The notes: a model not told the origin generated them from the sequence alone. Positions 10,833-24,000 are shown, numbered from the stretch's first letter. The stretch is DNA of 64,000 nt from Pseudozyma flocculosa PF-1 (GCF_000417875.1 NW_006920872.1:540197-604196), one strand, 5' to 3'. Numbers and translations are program-made.

Positions 10833-13800
10833 ATGGACCGCGCTTCATTCTACACGAATGCAAGCGGCCCGAATGATTCGAGGTCCAGCCGCCACCTCGG
10901 ACCTTCCCTGGAAGAGCTGGCGCCTCGTGGCTACTCGTCGCAGCCCCCCGCCGTCCCCCACGGCGCTCCCCGTCATCGCGACGTCGGCGACTATCCAACC
11001 AAGCACTCCCTCCCGCCGATTCTCCCGAGAGAGGGCGACGCCAGGATGTACGAGAGCTACGCCAGGCCGCTCCCACGCCGACCTTGGGACAGCATGGCTC
11101 AAGAGGGGCACATGGGCCACCCTTCCCCCGGGATGGTGAGCCCGATCGGCGCGCACAGGCTTGCCCGCACGCCCAGCCCTCCGCCGCCGCCCCCGCTGCA
11201 TCCTTCTGGCCGGCATATGCCGCCGATGGCGCTCGATCGCGGACACTATCAGGGCCCCATGCACCCCCAGATGTACGCGGACCGAGACATGCCTCCATCC
11301 CGGCCCATGTCGTTCGACGAAGCGCACGTTCCTGCGCCCATCAAGCGGCCTCGCGTGTCGCTGGCGTGCCTTGCCTGTCGCAACCGCAAGTCCAGGTGTG
11401 ACGGCAACCGCCCCACCTGCAAGACTTGCGCTCACATGAAGATCGAGTGCAAGTGGCCCGAGATCGACTTCCGAAGGGCCAAGACAGGCGACGCCGCCCG
11501 TCTTCGGCGCAAGGACGCCGGCGCCGCCGCACAGGAACGCTCTTCGCCCCAAGGCGCCCACGCGACAAACGGCCACAGCGGAGATCATGGACGACGCCTA
11601 TCGCCTCCCAGGTCGGGCGATGCGCCCCGGACCATGGCTCGCCTGCCGTCTCCTACGGCGGTCCGCTCCATCGGTTCCGCGCTTCAGCTGCCCCGCACGA
11701 CATATCATCCCTACCCACCGTTTGGTCGCAGCCCCGGTGTTTCGACGTTCGAGAGGACCGACTACGCGGATGGTGGCCGTCATCATCCAGGCGAGAGACG
11801 GTTGGGCAGCCCGTCAGAGAGGTACCTGGTAGCGCAGGCTCCAGATGTCGATCTCAGGGGCTCCCGCCACCACCCTGGTCATGACGAGGGCGAACGTGCT
11901 TTTGCCTCCTCGCTGGCCAGCTCCAGCTCTGACGGTATGGCGGTCGATCTCCAAAACGGCGAACGCACGCCGCCCAAGGCATCCTCGGCCTCGTCGCACC
12001 CGCAGACGAGGCGAGACTATCCCGCCAGAAGCGTCTCTCCAAATCGGTTGGAAGCCTCACAGACGCGGGATATCGCCGCAAAGCTGCTCGCCCTGACGCG
12101 GGTCGACCTAGGAAGCCATCGCCACGGCCTTCCCAAGGCCGAGGTGGCGCTGGGCACCTCGAGCGCCACATCGCGCCGGCCACTGAGGCACGAGGCCGAG
12201 AGGCTCGACGACGTCTTCGCAGTCGACTGGGCGCGCCTGTCCGTGCCAAGGACCGCCTTCACGCGCGAGTTCACAGACGCCATGGCCGGTAGCACTGCCT
12301 ACCTGCAGATTGTCGACGACGACAACGGGAGGGAAGGCGAGACGCCCCGCCCACCGAGCCGCGCGGTGTTGCACATGTTCCAGACCAGCATCTCGAACGC
12401 ATCGGGGCACGCAAAGGTTCAGCGCATGTCTGTCCTCGTGCGGTTGCCCGAGCAAGCGGTCGAGGACCTGCTGCGCAAGCCGACCAACCATCCATTGCCG
12501 CTCCGGGATCTCGACCTGGATCTGTCGGGCTGCGTTGCGACCGCCGCCGCCTCTGACAAGTCCTCGGGCGACTCGAATCTGGCGCTCTTGGCAGGGGAAG
12601 CCGCTTTGGACCGAGGTCCCCGATTCGGCCAAGGCGGCAGCGAAAAGGTGCCAGAGGTCGCCAGGGAGCTCAGCGAGGGCCTCTTCGACGACGACGTTCC
12701 AAAGTCGGGCATCCTCGGCGAACTCCTCAGGGACATTTCGGGTCACCTGGCTGGCATCTACCTCTTTTTCGACAAGGCAGACTTTGAGGCGAGGGTGCGT
12801 CAGGACGACGTCAGCGCCGTCTTGCTCAATGCCGTGTGCGGACTCGGTGCCAGGTGAGTGTTTGGACCCCGTTTGCGAGACGATGAGAGTCGCCTTGGAT
12901 CGCATTGCGCAAGAGTCGGCGCGGACTGGCTCATGCTGACTTCTTTGCCCCTCTGTCGCGAACCTTGCGTGCCCTCCGCTCTTGCAGATTCTGCGACCAC
13001 CGCTTCGTCGAAGGCTTCAGCCCGGCCGACTATGCCGAGGCGTTCAGCCGAAAAGCGCACCAGCTCTTCTGGCAGGCCGTCACCTTTCCCACATGCGACG
13101 CCGTCAGCGCAGGCGTCTTGCTGGCCATCTGCGAGATTGGGGCCAACAGGGCCAGCTCGGCCTCGACAATCATCGCTGCCGCGTCCCGCATGGCGCTCGA
13201 GCTCGGGCTGCACCGTGTCCCGCCGCCGGGCTCAAGTCTGACCGAAGAGCAGAGGCAGACGGACGAGTTCCTCTTCTGGTCCATCTACGCGCTGGACCGC
13301 ATCGCCTCGGTCATGACCGGTCGACCCTTCGCGCTCCAGGACCGCGACATCGATGCGCGGCTGCCCACGCTGTCGAGCACCTCTAGGGCGACGTCGTTCG
13401 CGTACCTCATCGACCTGATCCGGGTCAGCAACAACAAGCTCTCCGAGACACTCTTCAGCCCCATGGTGGTCCGATCGGCCCAGGAGGCCGAACAGATCCA
13501 GGTGAACCTGCTCGCCTCGATCGAGGCCGATACACGACACTGGTTCAACTCGCTGCCGGGCTGGCTCCGCTTCTCGCCCGGCAACCTGCGCCGTGCCTCT
13601 GAAAGGGGCGAGAGCGTCATGTTCTGCGGCGTCCACTTCACCTACCACTGCACCTTCCTCTGGAGGTACCTCCTCGACACCAGCATCACGATGCGGTCCC
13701 AGGACCTGGCCCGGCTGCGCCAGGCGGCCTATGGCATCGCCGAGATCTCGGACCTATGCCTGGTGAGTGTGATCCGAGCCTCGATGGCGCGAGGTGCTTT

Positions 13801-14633
13801 GTTTCCGGCGCGCGACGCTGACGACCCGTGGCACCCATGGCGCTGTGTTCCGGCCCGAACCGCATTGCAGGAGTCCAACGACGTGGCCCTCGAGAGCCTC
13901 CCGATGATGTCGCCCGCCTTCTTTCTGGCGGCCTGCGTGCTCGTTGCGGGTAAGTGTCTTTGAGCGCCCAAGGGGCATGGCTTGCCGTGGACGATGCCAG
14001 CGAGCGCGAGCACTTGCTCACCTTGCATCCTCCTGCGCGCCTGCCTTGTCAACCCCCGCAGAACTCGAGCAACTCGGCGAACTGGACAAGGGCTTCTTTG
14101 TCCGATCGTCGGCGCCTGGTGGCCGCGACGATCCGAGGGCCCCTTCTTCCTTCTCGCCCGCCCGGGACGAGCACGATGCGGCAGCGATGGCCCGATCGGC
14201 GCTGCAGACCTGCCTCCGTGCATTGGAGAAGCGGAAGCCATACTGGGCCGACGCCCGGAGCGCAGAGGAGATCCTGCTGACGTACCTTGCGGCGCGATCC
14301 AGCCGCAAGATGTCGACCGAGGCGGTGACGGACCTGCTCGAGCAACTCGTGAGTACTCTCCATCCATCTTCATCCCGTCGTTCGGGGGACAGGGTCAGAC
14401 CGACTTCGCAGATCTGTCCCGGTCGCTCCCTTCTGTCGCTCTCTCTGTGCTCCTGGCTGACGCCTTACCTCCTACTGCCACGCCATCGTCGACAGCGCTA
14501 CCTCGTCGTCCTCAGGGACGACGTACTCGAAGACCTGGGCGAAGACATCCGCGACCTCGAAGCGGGCCCCGTCGTCGAGGAGGTCAAAGATGCCAGGCAC
14601 CTCGCTCCTTTCTTCCCGGCCCTCTTTCACTGA
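10833..14633 (+). CDS. Zn2Cys6 (fungal-type) transcription factor with middle homology region
   Basis: Nuclear DNA-binding regulator of the Gal4 superclass. Inferred exons: 10833-12853, 12988-13762, 13871-13949, 14062-14348, 14496-14633, giving 1099 residues. The binuclear zinc cluster is complete: Cys179, 182, 189, 196, 199 and 206 in the canonical C-x2-C-x6-C-x6-C-x2-C-x6-C spacing, after a basic KRPR patch. The N-terminal 170 residues and residues about 215-450 are Pro/Ser/His-rich and probably disordered. From about residue 600 the fungal transcription factor domain follows, with the diagnostic FWSIYALDRIASVMTGRP and DIDARLPT stretches in exon 2. The start is the first ATG in this frame; the frame stays open 849 nt upstream but contains no ATG. 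Introns 2 (108 bp) and 4 (147 bp) are in frame and stop-free, so retention would give longer isoforms. The family is certain; target genes are unknown. Confidence 0.9.
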
Positions 14634-15083
14634 GCTGATAGCCACGGTGCCGGAGCCGCGACTTGTTCGCTCGTCATGAAGCGACCCTGCGCGCAAGTTT
14701 GTGCGGAGCCCTCATCCCGGCATCATCGAGCCAGACCAGCCAGAGCTCAAAGCTCACGCGCCAAGGCTGCCACGTAATCGCGCGCCCGCCGACTCGGTTG
14801 ACCCTCCGCCTGCGCCTTTGGCCCATCCGCCCCTCGGCCCTCTGTAATCTGTACTTCCTTGTCCTGATACCTACGTGCCGCTCCACGGCCGACTTCCTTG
14901 TTTTGATCAGTCCGTCCCGCCAAGACTGCCTTGATCAGGCGAATCGCTACGGTTCGATGTGCCTCTAAAAGTCGTCAGCGAGACCGCGGGCGGCCAGGTG
15001 GAGTGATCGTCGACGGCCCCACGTGCGCTGCAGGTCGCTTCAAGAGGCAGTGGAAGGATTGGCAAGAAAGGGTTCGCGGTCGT
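14634..15083. other. Convergent 3' intergenic region (regulator / ARC15)
   Basis: 450 bp between two convergent stop codons. I see no ORF with support and no strong repeat. It presumably holds both 3' UTRs and polyadenylation sites. Confidence 0.6.
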
Positions 15084-15933
15084 CTACACGGTCCTCCGAT
15101 CCGACATGACGCGGACGATGCATCCGGTTCCCGCCACTTCGGTGAGCTGTGCCAGGTTGAACAAGGTCGATGATCGAGCATCCAAAGGTGGGGGGCGCAC
15201 AGGAGGATCAACAGAGTCAGCACACACTGCCACCTGTCCGCTGGTACCGGTTGGGACTGAGCGAGGATCGCCGAAAGGCCAAGGTTGTTGCTCACCCTCT
15301 CGTGCCAGCCGAGGAGGACGGCGCAGTTGACGCCTTCCCGCTCGCCTCCGGAGCCGCCGAGCTCGAGGCCCTTGTAGATGTACTTCATCAGGTTGTCTTT
15401 CTGGTCGATGTCGAGTCCCTTGACCGCGTTGGGGATGTCGGTCGACTTTGTGCTGTTGAGGATCTCGAGGAGCGTCAGCAACGTTGTGTGCTGCAGGGCA
15501 TCCAGAGCGAGGAGGATCAAGGGAAAGCCACGCGGTGAGTCGGTCCGATCTTCGTTCAACGGAGCCTGGTGGATCTTGGGACGGAGGATAGGAGAGATCT
15601 GCCCACTCACCTTTGCATCCTCGACCCCCGGGCCGTATGGCGGGTTAGACAGAACGAGGGCTAGTGCGCCCGCGACGTCGTTCCTGTTTCGGCCGTCGGG
15701 CGGCGGCAGAGGAGATGAGACGATGGTTCGGTCAGCGAGATGGCGCAGGTATAGAGAGATGGCATCGCGTGGGCGTCGGCTCACCTTCCGATGAGCTGTC
15801 GTACTTCGGCGACCTTGGAGCGAGCCTCTGCGGATGCGTCTTGTGGGCTCTTGGGGTAAGGCTCGACGAGCTCGGCGTCCGAGATGACGTCCTCGTCGTA
15901 CTTGTCCACGTCGATCTTGCGGAAAGCGTCCAT
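15084..15933 (-). CDS. ARC15: Arp2/3 complex 16-kDa subunit (ARPC5, p16-Arc)
   Basis: Smallest subunit of the Arp2/3 actin-nucleating complex, acting at cortical actin patches and endocytic sites. Exons on the minus strand: 15933-15785, 15683-15611, 15490-15296, 15146-15084, giving 159 residues, close to the usual 150. Recognition rests on the N-terminal FRKIDVDKYDED, the GDVAGAL/NDVAGALALVLSNPP segment, the family signature LMKYIYKGLE, AVLLGWHER, and the C-terminus GCIVRVMSDRRTV, which matches the conserved end of ARPC5. All splice junctions restore phase. Intron 2 (120 bp) is a multiple of three with no in-frame stop. It shares a divergent 1.2-kb upstream region with the OPT transporter. 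Confidence 0.95.
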
Positions 15934-17123
15934 GGTGCGTGGTGTCCGTGGGGTAGGAAGAGGCAGAGGCCAAGATGGTGCAGTGCGGCTGGTTGCGAGT
16001 GATGGTCGTGTTGGTCCGGGAGATGGAGATTGGCGGCAGGCGGCGATGGGTCCCGACGGCGGACGGCGGACGGCGGACAGCGGATGTCGGGGGTGCGGGG
16101 GGGTCGGGCCCGCCTCGCACGGAGCGCAGCCTGTCCACGCCTTTGCCGATTGGAACCAAAATCGGGCGTGGCCTCTGGAAATCGAGATTGATCTGGACCC
16201 GCATCCCGAGATCCCACAGAGGTCCCAGCTCGGCCCTCCTGGTGGCAACGATCCCCTCTCTCCCTCTCTCTCTCTCTAAGTCGTCCATCCAATGGGTCCA
16301 AGCCCTCGCCTCTGCTTTTGTCTCGGCGCGCGTGAGCCGGCTACACCCTGCAACAGCAACGCATCGTGGCTTATGCTGCCGGCCTGGCTGATATGACTCC
16401 CAGCGGGCCGCGCGGGCCGACCGAGCGATGACCGGGTGTCCTCACGGTGACAATTCTGACTGCGCACCGAGTGGCCTTTGTGACGGTACGTGGTCTCTGA
16501 TCCGCATCACATACCGTCATACGCGCCTCCGGCACTTCAAGGCAGCGAAGGGTGGCATGTTGCCGCCTAGGCTTGTTCAAGATGACCGGCAGACAGATTG
16601 CGGGCAACGCCTGTCGTCGGAAGTGCCATCGGCCGTAACCGCCAAAGACGGAAACATATGTATCGTACACGCCTACGGCGTCGGCCCGGCTGTGCGTTTG
16701 CTGGCAACGGGTGCAACACATTGCCCGCCTAGTACGGTGGTACGTACGCACGTTTTCATCGTTTCGGCTATGGGGGGCGGCACAGAGCTGCCCTACGTGC
16801 GTGATGGCTGGTCGCCGTCCAAAGGGCCGTGGCGTCAAAATGAGACGCACCAACCCACCCACCCTCACGACTAGCTCCCGAAGGTGGGCGCGATTAAACC
16901 CACCGCCGCGCAAGCTCGACTTTCTCGGTCTGGCGCAACACCTGCTTGGAAGCACTTGGCATTGCCAGCCTCTTGACTCAATCCTCTTCTCCTCCTCCAT
17001 CAAGCCGACTTGCTCTCCACGTCCCCTCCTTTGTGCCTGTCCAGCTAGCCATCGCCGAACACGCAATCCTTCAACGCCAAACAACGGGCGGAGCGGCGAG
17101 ATCAGTCGACGACGCCACCCGAC
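15934..17123. other. Divergent promoter region ARC15 / OPT transporter
   Basis: 1190 bp between two divergent start codons. A (CT)n run (TCTCTCCCTCTCTCTCTCTC, about 16257-16277) and a GTACGTACGCACG word at 16738-16750 are visible; the latter matches the TACGTACG motif family of the first 10 kb. No gene is supported. Confidence 0.6.
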
Positions 17124-20100
17124 ATGGCAAATAGGCCAGCAACCGCAAGGCCAGCCACGGCAGCTCGTCCAGCGACTGCCAGGCCAGGCACCTCGTCCAC
17201 TCGACCAACGACACGGGCAGCCAACCCGACCTCGACGCAACATCAACCCTCCCACCCGGATGGCTTATGCCCGGGCAACGGACGCGTCGACATCCAATCC
17301 GAGGGCACCGCAGAGTATCGCGGCGTGGACAACGCCCACTACTATCAGCAGGGGATCGACGATCGCATCTATGCCGACTACGATGAAGACGACGACGAGG
17401 AAGATGACGACGACGCCGACGACGTCTTCGCATTCGCGCCCCGTGAGCATCGATCATTATTGACTTTGCACCGACGTGGCAATCGTCTGGCGCGGCCGTG
17501 TCATTGATTTTACTGACCTCTACTATCTCGACCCCGTCAATCACCATGTTCGCAGCGGGGACGGGCCAAGGTGTCGTCACGGTGGAGAACGTCACGGACT
17601 CGCGGAACCTCAGCGACGCCACCTTGCACCTGGGCCCGAGCCGCTTTTCGCCCGACGCCGACACGTTCAACGTCAGGTCGAGTGTCGCGGACAAGGAGCA
17701 GCTCTACTACGACGAAAAGCACGACGCCGTGTACGATGGCCAAGAAAGGCCGATCAAGGGAGCCGACGAAGCGGCCACAGCGGCCACCTTCGTGATGCAC
17801 GCAGGCCAGTATCCGGGGCGTGACGATGGGCGACATCCGAGCGGAGAATACTGGCTTCAGGACGGCTCCGTCGCTGCCTCGCACGACATGTGGGGACCGC
17901 TCGCGCAGGAAGACGCGATGCCCAATGGCCACATCCATCCCCGTGACCTTGGCTACACTGGGACGTCGTTGAGACCGGAGACGGTGCACCACCTGGAATA
18001 CCGCCCAGGCAAGCCATCTCCACAGCATGAAGCTCTGGGCGCCGGGTTCGACAGCGTCGATTTGCTCAAGGCAATTCAAAATCCGGCGGATTCCAAGGTC
18101 ATCGAGCTCGAGCTCGAGTCCGAGGAGGATTCTCCATACGCCGAGGTGCGAGCATCAGTCTCCAACGTCGATGACCCCGAGATGCCGGCCATCACATTCC
18201 GCTCCGTCTTCCTCGGCCTCGTGCTGAGTGCCCTCATCTCGGGCGCCAACACGCTGCTGGCGATGCGCAACCCTCCGGTACAAATCACCGGCATCATCGT
18301 CCTGTTGTGCTCGCATCCGCTCGGAAAGCTGCTCGCCGCCGTGTTGCCCTACCGTGCCTTTCGGGCGCCACGGTGGCTCGGAGGCTTCAGCTTCTCGCTC
18401 AACCCCGGCCTCTGGAACATCAAGGAACACACTGTCGTCAATATCCTGACCAGCTGCAGCGTCAGCATGCCGTACCCGCTGCCGCTGCTGCTGACGCAGG
18501 ACCTCCCGCGCTTCTGGAACTCGCCGCGGTCGCTGATGTTCTCGTTTCTCTTCATCTGCGCGCCGCGGCTGATCGGGCTGGCGTATGCGGGCCTGTCGAG
18601 GGGCCTGCTGATCCGGCCGGCCTCGATGATGTGGCCGCAGAACCTGGCCACCACGACCATCCTCAACACGCTGCATGCCGAAGACGAGCCCGAGGACGGC
18701 AGCATGAAGCGGATCCACTTCTTCGGCATCGTGTCGGTGGCGGCGTTTGTGGCCTACTTCTTCCCCGGCTACATCTTTGTGGCGCTCTCCTACTTCAACT
18801 GGGTCTGCTGGATCTGGCCGAACAACGTTCCCGTCAACACCGTCTTTGGCGTCGCCTCGGGTCTTGGCGCCAGCGTCATCTCGTTTGACTGGACCCAGAT
18901 CAGCTTGATCGCCCACCCGCTCGTGACGCCGTGGTGGGCCCAGGTGAATCTGATGGGCGGCTTCGTCGTCGGCCTCTGGATCGCGGCGCCGGCGCTCTAC
19001 TTCACCAACACGTGGTACACGGGCTACTTTCCCATCCTGTCCGGCGCGACCTACGATCGGTACGCCCAGATCTACGACGTGCAGAGGGTCTCGAAGGACC
19101 ACAAGGTGCTCGACCGCGACGCCTACGAGGCCTACTCGCCCATCTACATCTCGGCGGGGCTGATTGTGACGTACACGGCGGGCTTTGCGCTCCTCACGGC
19201 CTCGATCGTCCACACGGGCCTGCACCATGGCAAGATGCTCTGGTCCAACGTGCGGTACGGCGCCACCGAGGAGGACGACGTGCACGCCAAGCTGATGCGG
19301 CGCTACCGGCAGATCCCGACGTGGTGCAACCTGGCGCTCCTCGGCGTCGGTTCGGTCCTCTGCGTCGTCCTGGTGAGCTGCTACGACACGAGCATGCCCG
19401 TGTGGACGCTGGTGCTGGCGCTGCTGGTGCCGGCATTCTACCAGGTGCCGTTCGGCGCCATCCTGGCCATGACGGGCCTCTCGCTCACCGTCAACCTGCT
19501 TGCCGAGCTGGTGGCGTCGTACGTGGTGCCGCACCGGGCCATGGCCATCATGACGTTCAAGACGATTTCGCAGCACACGATGGGCTCGGCGCTGCTGCTG
19601 ACGCAGGACCAGAAGCTGGCGCACTACATGAAGATTGCGCCGCTGCAGATGCTGGGCGTGCAGGTGGTCGGCATCGCCTTCAACAGCCTCGTCCAGGCGC
19701 TCACCAAGAACTGGATGGTGCACAACATCGCCGACCTGTGCGCCCCCGACCAGCGCGACCACTTCACGTGCACCTCGGCCAGCGTCTTTTACACGGCCTC
19801 CGTCATCTGGGGCATGATTGGGCCGCAGCGCACCTTTGGACCGGGATCCATCTACCACCCGCTCTACTTTGGTCTGCTGGCGGGCGCCGTGGCGCCCGTC
19901 GTCGTGTGGTGGCTGGCCAAGCGGTTCCCGCGCACCCGCCTCCGCTTCCTCACCACGCCCATCATCATCACGGGCATGCAGTACGCCCCGCCGGCGCAGG
20001 GCATCAACTTTACCTCGTGGTTCGCCGTCGGCTTCCTGTTTCAGTACCTCATCCGCCGAAAGGCGTTTGGGTGGTGGTCGAGGTACAACTTTGTCACGGC

Positions 20101-20439
20101 CGGCGCCCTCGACTTTGGCACCATCCTCTCGGTGAGCTCCCTCCCCCCCTTTCACCCCCCTTCTTCCTCTTTCCCCTTCTCCCCTTTGCCCGATGCAGGG
20201 CGCGGTCGAAACGCGTGCGACTGACCACCTTTGGTGTCCCCCTCTCTCCTCTCTCCTCTCTCCTCTCCCTCTTCTGGCGACAGTCGCTCCTCATCTTTTT
20301 CGCCCTGCAGCTGCCCAAGGACGGCAACCTGGCCATAAAGTGGTGGGGCAACGAAATCTTCCAGAACACGGCAGACTACCAGGGTCAGCCGCTGCTCCAA
20401 CCGCCTCCCGGCGGCTTTGGACCGTTGCCCAGGTTCTAA
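17124..20439 (+). CDS. OPT-family oligopeptide transporter
   Basis: Plasma-membrane or endomembrane proton-coupled transporter of small peptides or related substrates. Exons 17124-17442, 17556-20131 and 20284-20439 give 1016 residues. The first about 240 residues are hydrophilic: a Pro-Ala-Thr repeat (RPATARPATAARPATARP), then an Asp/Glu run ending DDVFAFAP before intron 1. From about residue 335 there are many hydrophobic segments. Family marks are SLNPGLWNIKEH (the NPG motif, near residue 389), MKIAPLQMLGVQ in the place of the conserved K-I-P-P segment, and WWSRYNFVTAGALDFGTIL near the C-terminus, typical of OPT proteins. The last exon continues in phase as SLLIFFALQLPKDGN and ends GPLPRF. 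OPT members carry peptides, glutathione or metal chelates; the substrate here cannot be told. Confidence 0.93.
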
Positions 20440-21059
20440 GTCCCTCCCTGTCCCTCTCTGTCCCTCCCTGTCCCTATCCGATCCGATCCGATCCGGCACG
20501 GTACACCGATCCGTCGCTCCTCTTCGCGCCGTCTCGTCTCGTCTCGTCTCATTCAAGGACTTACTAGATGTAGATGGATCCTGCTCCCACCCTCCTTTGC
20601 GGCTGTATACCTCCCCTACCTTCATCCCGCCTCGCTACTCGAGCTCTGATCCACCATTTCTTGCTCACCTCGCTCCTTCGTGCAATGACGTGCAAACAAA
20701 GCCGGACCGGTAGGACCTCCATGCCTCGATGTGTCATCGGCAGATTAGGATAGGATGCGGGTGGAGGTTGGGGTTGGGGGGCGTGAGAGGAACGGCGTCG
20801 GGCGAGGTGGGGGTCTTAGTATACAGGCGAAGGGCTAGGTGAAGAGGGAGGCCGGGGGAGTCCTCGAAGAGTGGGGATGCAAGAGGTGGCGAGGGAGGAA
20901 CTAGCGGATGGATTGTGTGTCTTCGTCTCGGCGAGGCTCGAAAGTGGCAGGGCGATTAGGCAGGCAAACAGGCAGGATGGCGAAGAATCTCATGCGGATG
21001 GATGTCGGAGGGTCACGGGCGGGGGATAGGGGCGTCAAAGGGGGCGTCCAAACGGCGTC
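20440..21059. other. Convergent 3' region OPT / CAC2 with short tandem repeats
   Basis: 620 bp between convergent stops. It contains tandem GTCCCTCCCT/CT units (20442-20473), a (GATCC)n stretch (about 20478-20495) and (GTCTC)n (20531-20549). No gene is supported. Confidence 0.6.
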
Positions 21060-24000
21060 TCACTGTCCCAGGGGTCCTTGGAGCGTCGGTGCGATTCTCC
21101 GCTTCTTCTTGGGCGCCTCTCCGCCTTGCGTCGCGGCAGCGTTGGCGCCGGCATTGGTGTTGGATGACGCTGTGGTGGTGTTGGTGACGTTGGCGGCGGC
21201 GGTGGCAGACGACAGAGGTGTCGCGTCGGGCGATGACAGGGCAGGGCTGGAGGCAGCGGCACGCACGGCAGCGGGCAGACCTGCCAATGTCGCACCCGCC
21301 TTGCCGGATCCGGCAGCACCCAGTGCCAGACCGAGTCCAGTCGGAGCGCTCGCAGACGCCGACGACGACGACGAGGTCGGCAGAGTGGGCGGCGGTGGCG
21401 GCGTGCCGGCCAGCCACGGCGCGACGCCTGAGCTCGAGGTCGCCTCGCCGGCCAGACTGGCATTCGCCAGCTGCGGCGTCGAAGGCGCCGAGCGTGTTGG
21501 CGTGCCCGAGGCGATGTGCGCCGGCGCCGGAGTGCCGCCCGACGGCACCTGCAGCGAAGGCTGCGAGTTGTAGGCGTACGGGATGCCCAGCTCAGCATAG
21601 TCGAAGACGACGACGGAACAGTAGCCGTCCGTCGACGACATCATGAGCGTCTGTCCATCCGGGGACCTGCGGAAGGCAGAGGAGGAGTAGAAGGGCGGTC
21701 AGCTTCGGGCTCCGCCGAAGGCACTGTGGGCTCTAGAATTCGCCGACTTACCAGCTGAGATCGGTGAAGCTAGCGTAGTGCATGTTGCTAAAACAGCAGA
21801 TTGGTCCAGTCTGCTGGGTGTCGTAGATCCACACGCTGTCCTGCGTGGCTACGGCGTAGACCATCCGATAGGGCAGACCGATGACGCTCGGCCCCCTGCG
21901 GGCCGAGGAAGACGCCTTCTTGGTCCCATCCGAGCCGGTCGGCGGGTCGACTGAGGTTGAGCTCGGATTGAAGCCTTCAGAGACGAGCGAGACGCTCTTC
22001 AGCTTGCCGACCTCGAGCGGGATCGTCGGATGGGGCGGGATGCCGTCGTCCTCGCTCGCTCCGTCCTGCGCCCGGGGTGACTTGCGCAGCTCGTAGAGGA
22101 TGGGAGAGAAGCGGACGACCAGCGTTGCTGTCTTGTGCCCGGGAAGCACCGCAATGGGCGCGTTGGACTTGTTAAAGTTGCCGCGTGCGTACAGGTACAC
22201 GGCGCTCTTGTTGGTCGTTGCCGCCGCATCCGCCGCCGCTGCTGCACCGCCGTCCTTGCTCAGCGGCAGGCTTGGGCTAGGACTCTTCCGCGGCGACAGG
22301 TGAACCGAAGGACTTGCCAGCGAAGGCGGCGGTGGAGGGTCAAACAGGCCGCTCGGCGTCACCAAGAGCGCGCCGTCTGGACTGAAGGCCAGCCGACGGA
22401 AGAAGCCGCTGAAGTTCTCGTCGCCGTAAAGTCGCAACGTGCTCTTGGACAGACCCGTCGTTGCCGCCACCGCCGCCTGCATCCTCTGCTTGGGCGAGGG
22501 AGGTGCACGAATGGCCGGGAGCGGAGGGATCGGGGAAGGCGACCGGACGCTCCGAGTGCGGGACGCGGACCTGCTGGTGCTGCCCGTACGTCGAACTCCG
22601 TCCCCAGGCGTGGCGACGCCGGCCCCCGCGTGGTGGGCTGGATCGGCCGTCTTGCCGACATGCGAGCCTGCCATCGAAGTCTGGGCGAGCGAAGTGGCGC
22701 TCGTAGGAGGCGAGGCCACATCCATGTTGCTTCCGCTAAAGCTTGACCGCCGGCTGGGCGTCATCTGGGGCGGGTTCATGGCGTGCACGTGCGAGCCCCC
22801 CGGCGCCGTGGCCGAGAACGGACTTGGCGGGACGGAAGCGGTGGGAGTGGCGGGCTGCGCGGAGCTGCCAGACAGTTGCGAGGGACCCGCGACTTGGGAA
22901 GGTGTGCTGGCGCGAGGGACGACCGAATGGTGGGTCGGGTCAATGGGGGTGGCGCTCCGCTTGGATCGGCCGCGCAGCCCAGCGACGAAACTTTCCCGTG
23001 GACCTTCGCTGTCGCTTGCCTGGCTGGCGTGACTGCTAGCCCGTCGCTTCATGGGCGGCTTGGCGTTCGAGTCCCAGATGAAGCCGCCGCTCGTGCTTCC
23101 GTTGCGCCGGTGGAGGTCGAGCTTGCTGCTACGGCTGGCGAGGTGGCTCCCCGAGAGGGCCGCCGTCGATCCGGAGCCTGAAGCTTCACCCTGGTCGTGC
23201 TTGTGCTTGAGCTGAAGGTAGTGGACGTGGACGCTGCGGTCGCTGCTCTGGGTCGCAATGTACTCCTGCAGCGGGTCCCAGGCGATGCCCTGCACATAGT
23301 GGCTGTGCTCCGAGATCTCGCGAATGACATGGCCGTCCTGAACGTTGATGATCCGAGCGACAAAGTCTGTCCCTCCCACGGCGAGCGTCTCGCCGTTGGG
23401 ACTCCAAGCCATGTCGTAGAGCTCCTGCTGCGTCGCCCGAGTCATGAGCTTGACGCGCCAGAACTCCTTTTCAAACTGGCTCTCGCCGTCGTCGAGGTTG
23501 CTGTGCAGGTCACCGAAGCCACGACCGCGGTCCGAGGGCACCCAAAAGAGGACGTTTCCGTCGTCGCCGGCGGTGGCGAGCATCTCGCCGCGAGGGCAGA
23601 AGCGGACCACGTTGACGACGCCTGAATGGCGGCTGAGCGTGGCGAGGTACTCGACCCGTGGAGGATGCGGAGCGACTGCAGTTGTTCCCGAGGTCGCAGC
23701 TGCGCTTGCCAGTGCTGCGGGAGAGGGGATGTTGGGGTGGACCATCCAGAGGCGGGCGTTGTTGTCGCCGCCGGCGGTGGCGAGCCTCCAGCTCTGACCG
23801 CCGGCCATGATCGGAGGCTGGATCTGCTTGGTGGCGATGGTGCCGCCTGCGCCGCTGGATATGGCGGTGCTGCCGCTGCTGCCGCTGCTGCCGGAAGGGC
23901 CCGCGAGCGTCTTGCCGGGAGCCAGGCCGGCGGCTGTGGTGTGGACAAGAAGCAAGGGCGCAAGCAAGCTTGGAAGAGTAAGCAGAGAGCATCAGAAGCC

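Noticed and set aside
18155..20155. 666-codon open frame antisense to the OPT transporter
   Set aside because: Lies entirely inside OPT exon 2 on the other strand; Arg/His/Asp/Gly-rich composition is the usual antisense shadow of GC-ending codons. No domain or independent signals.
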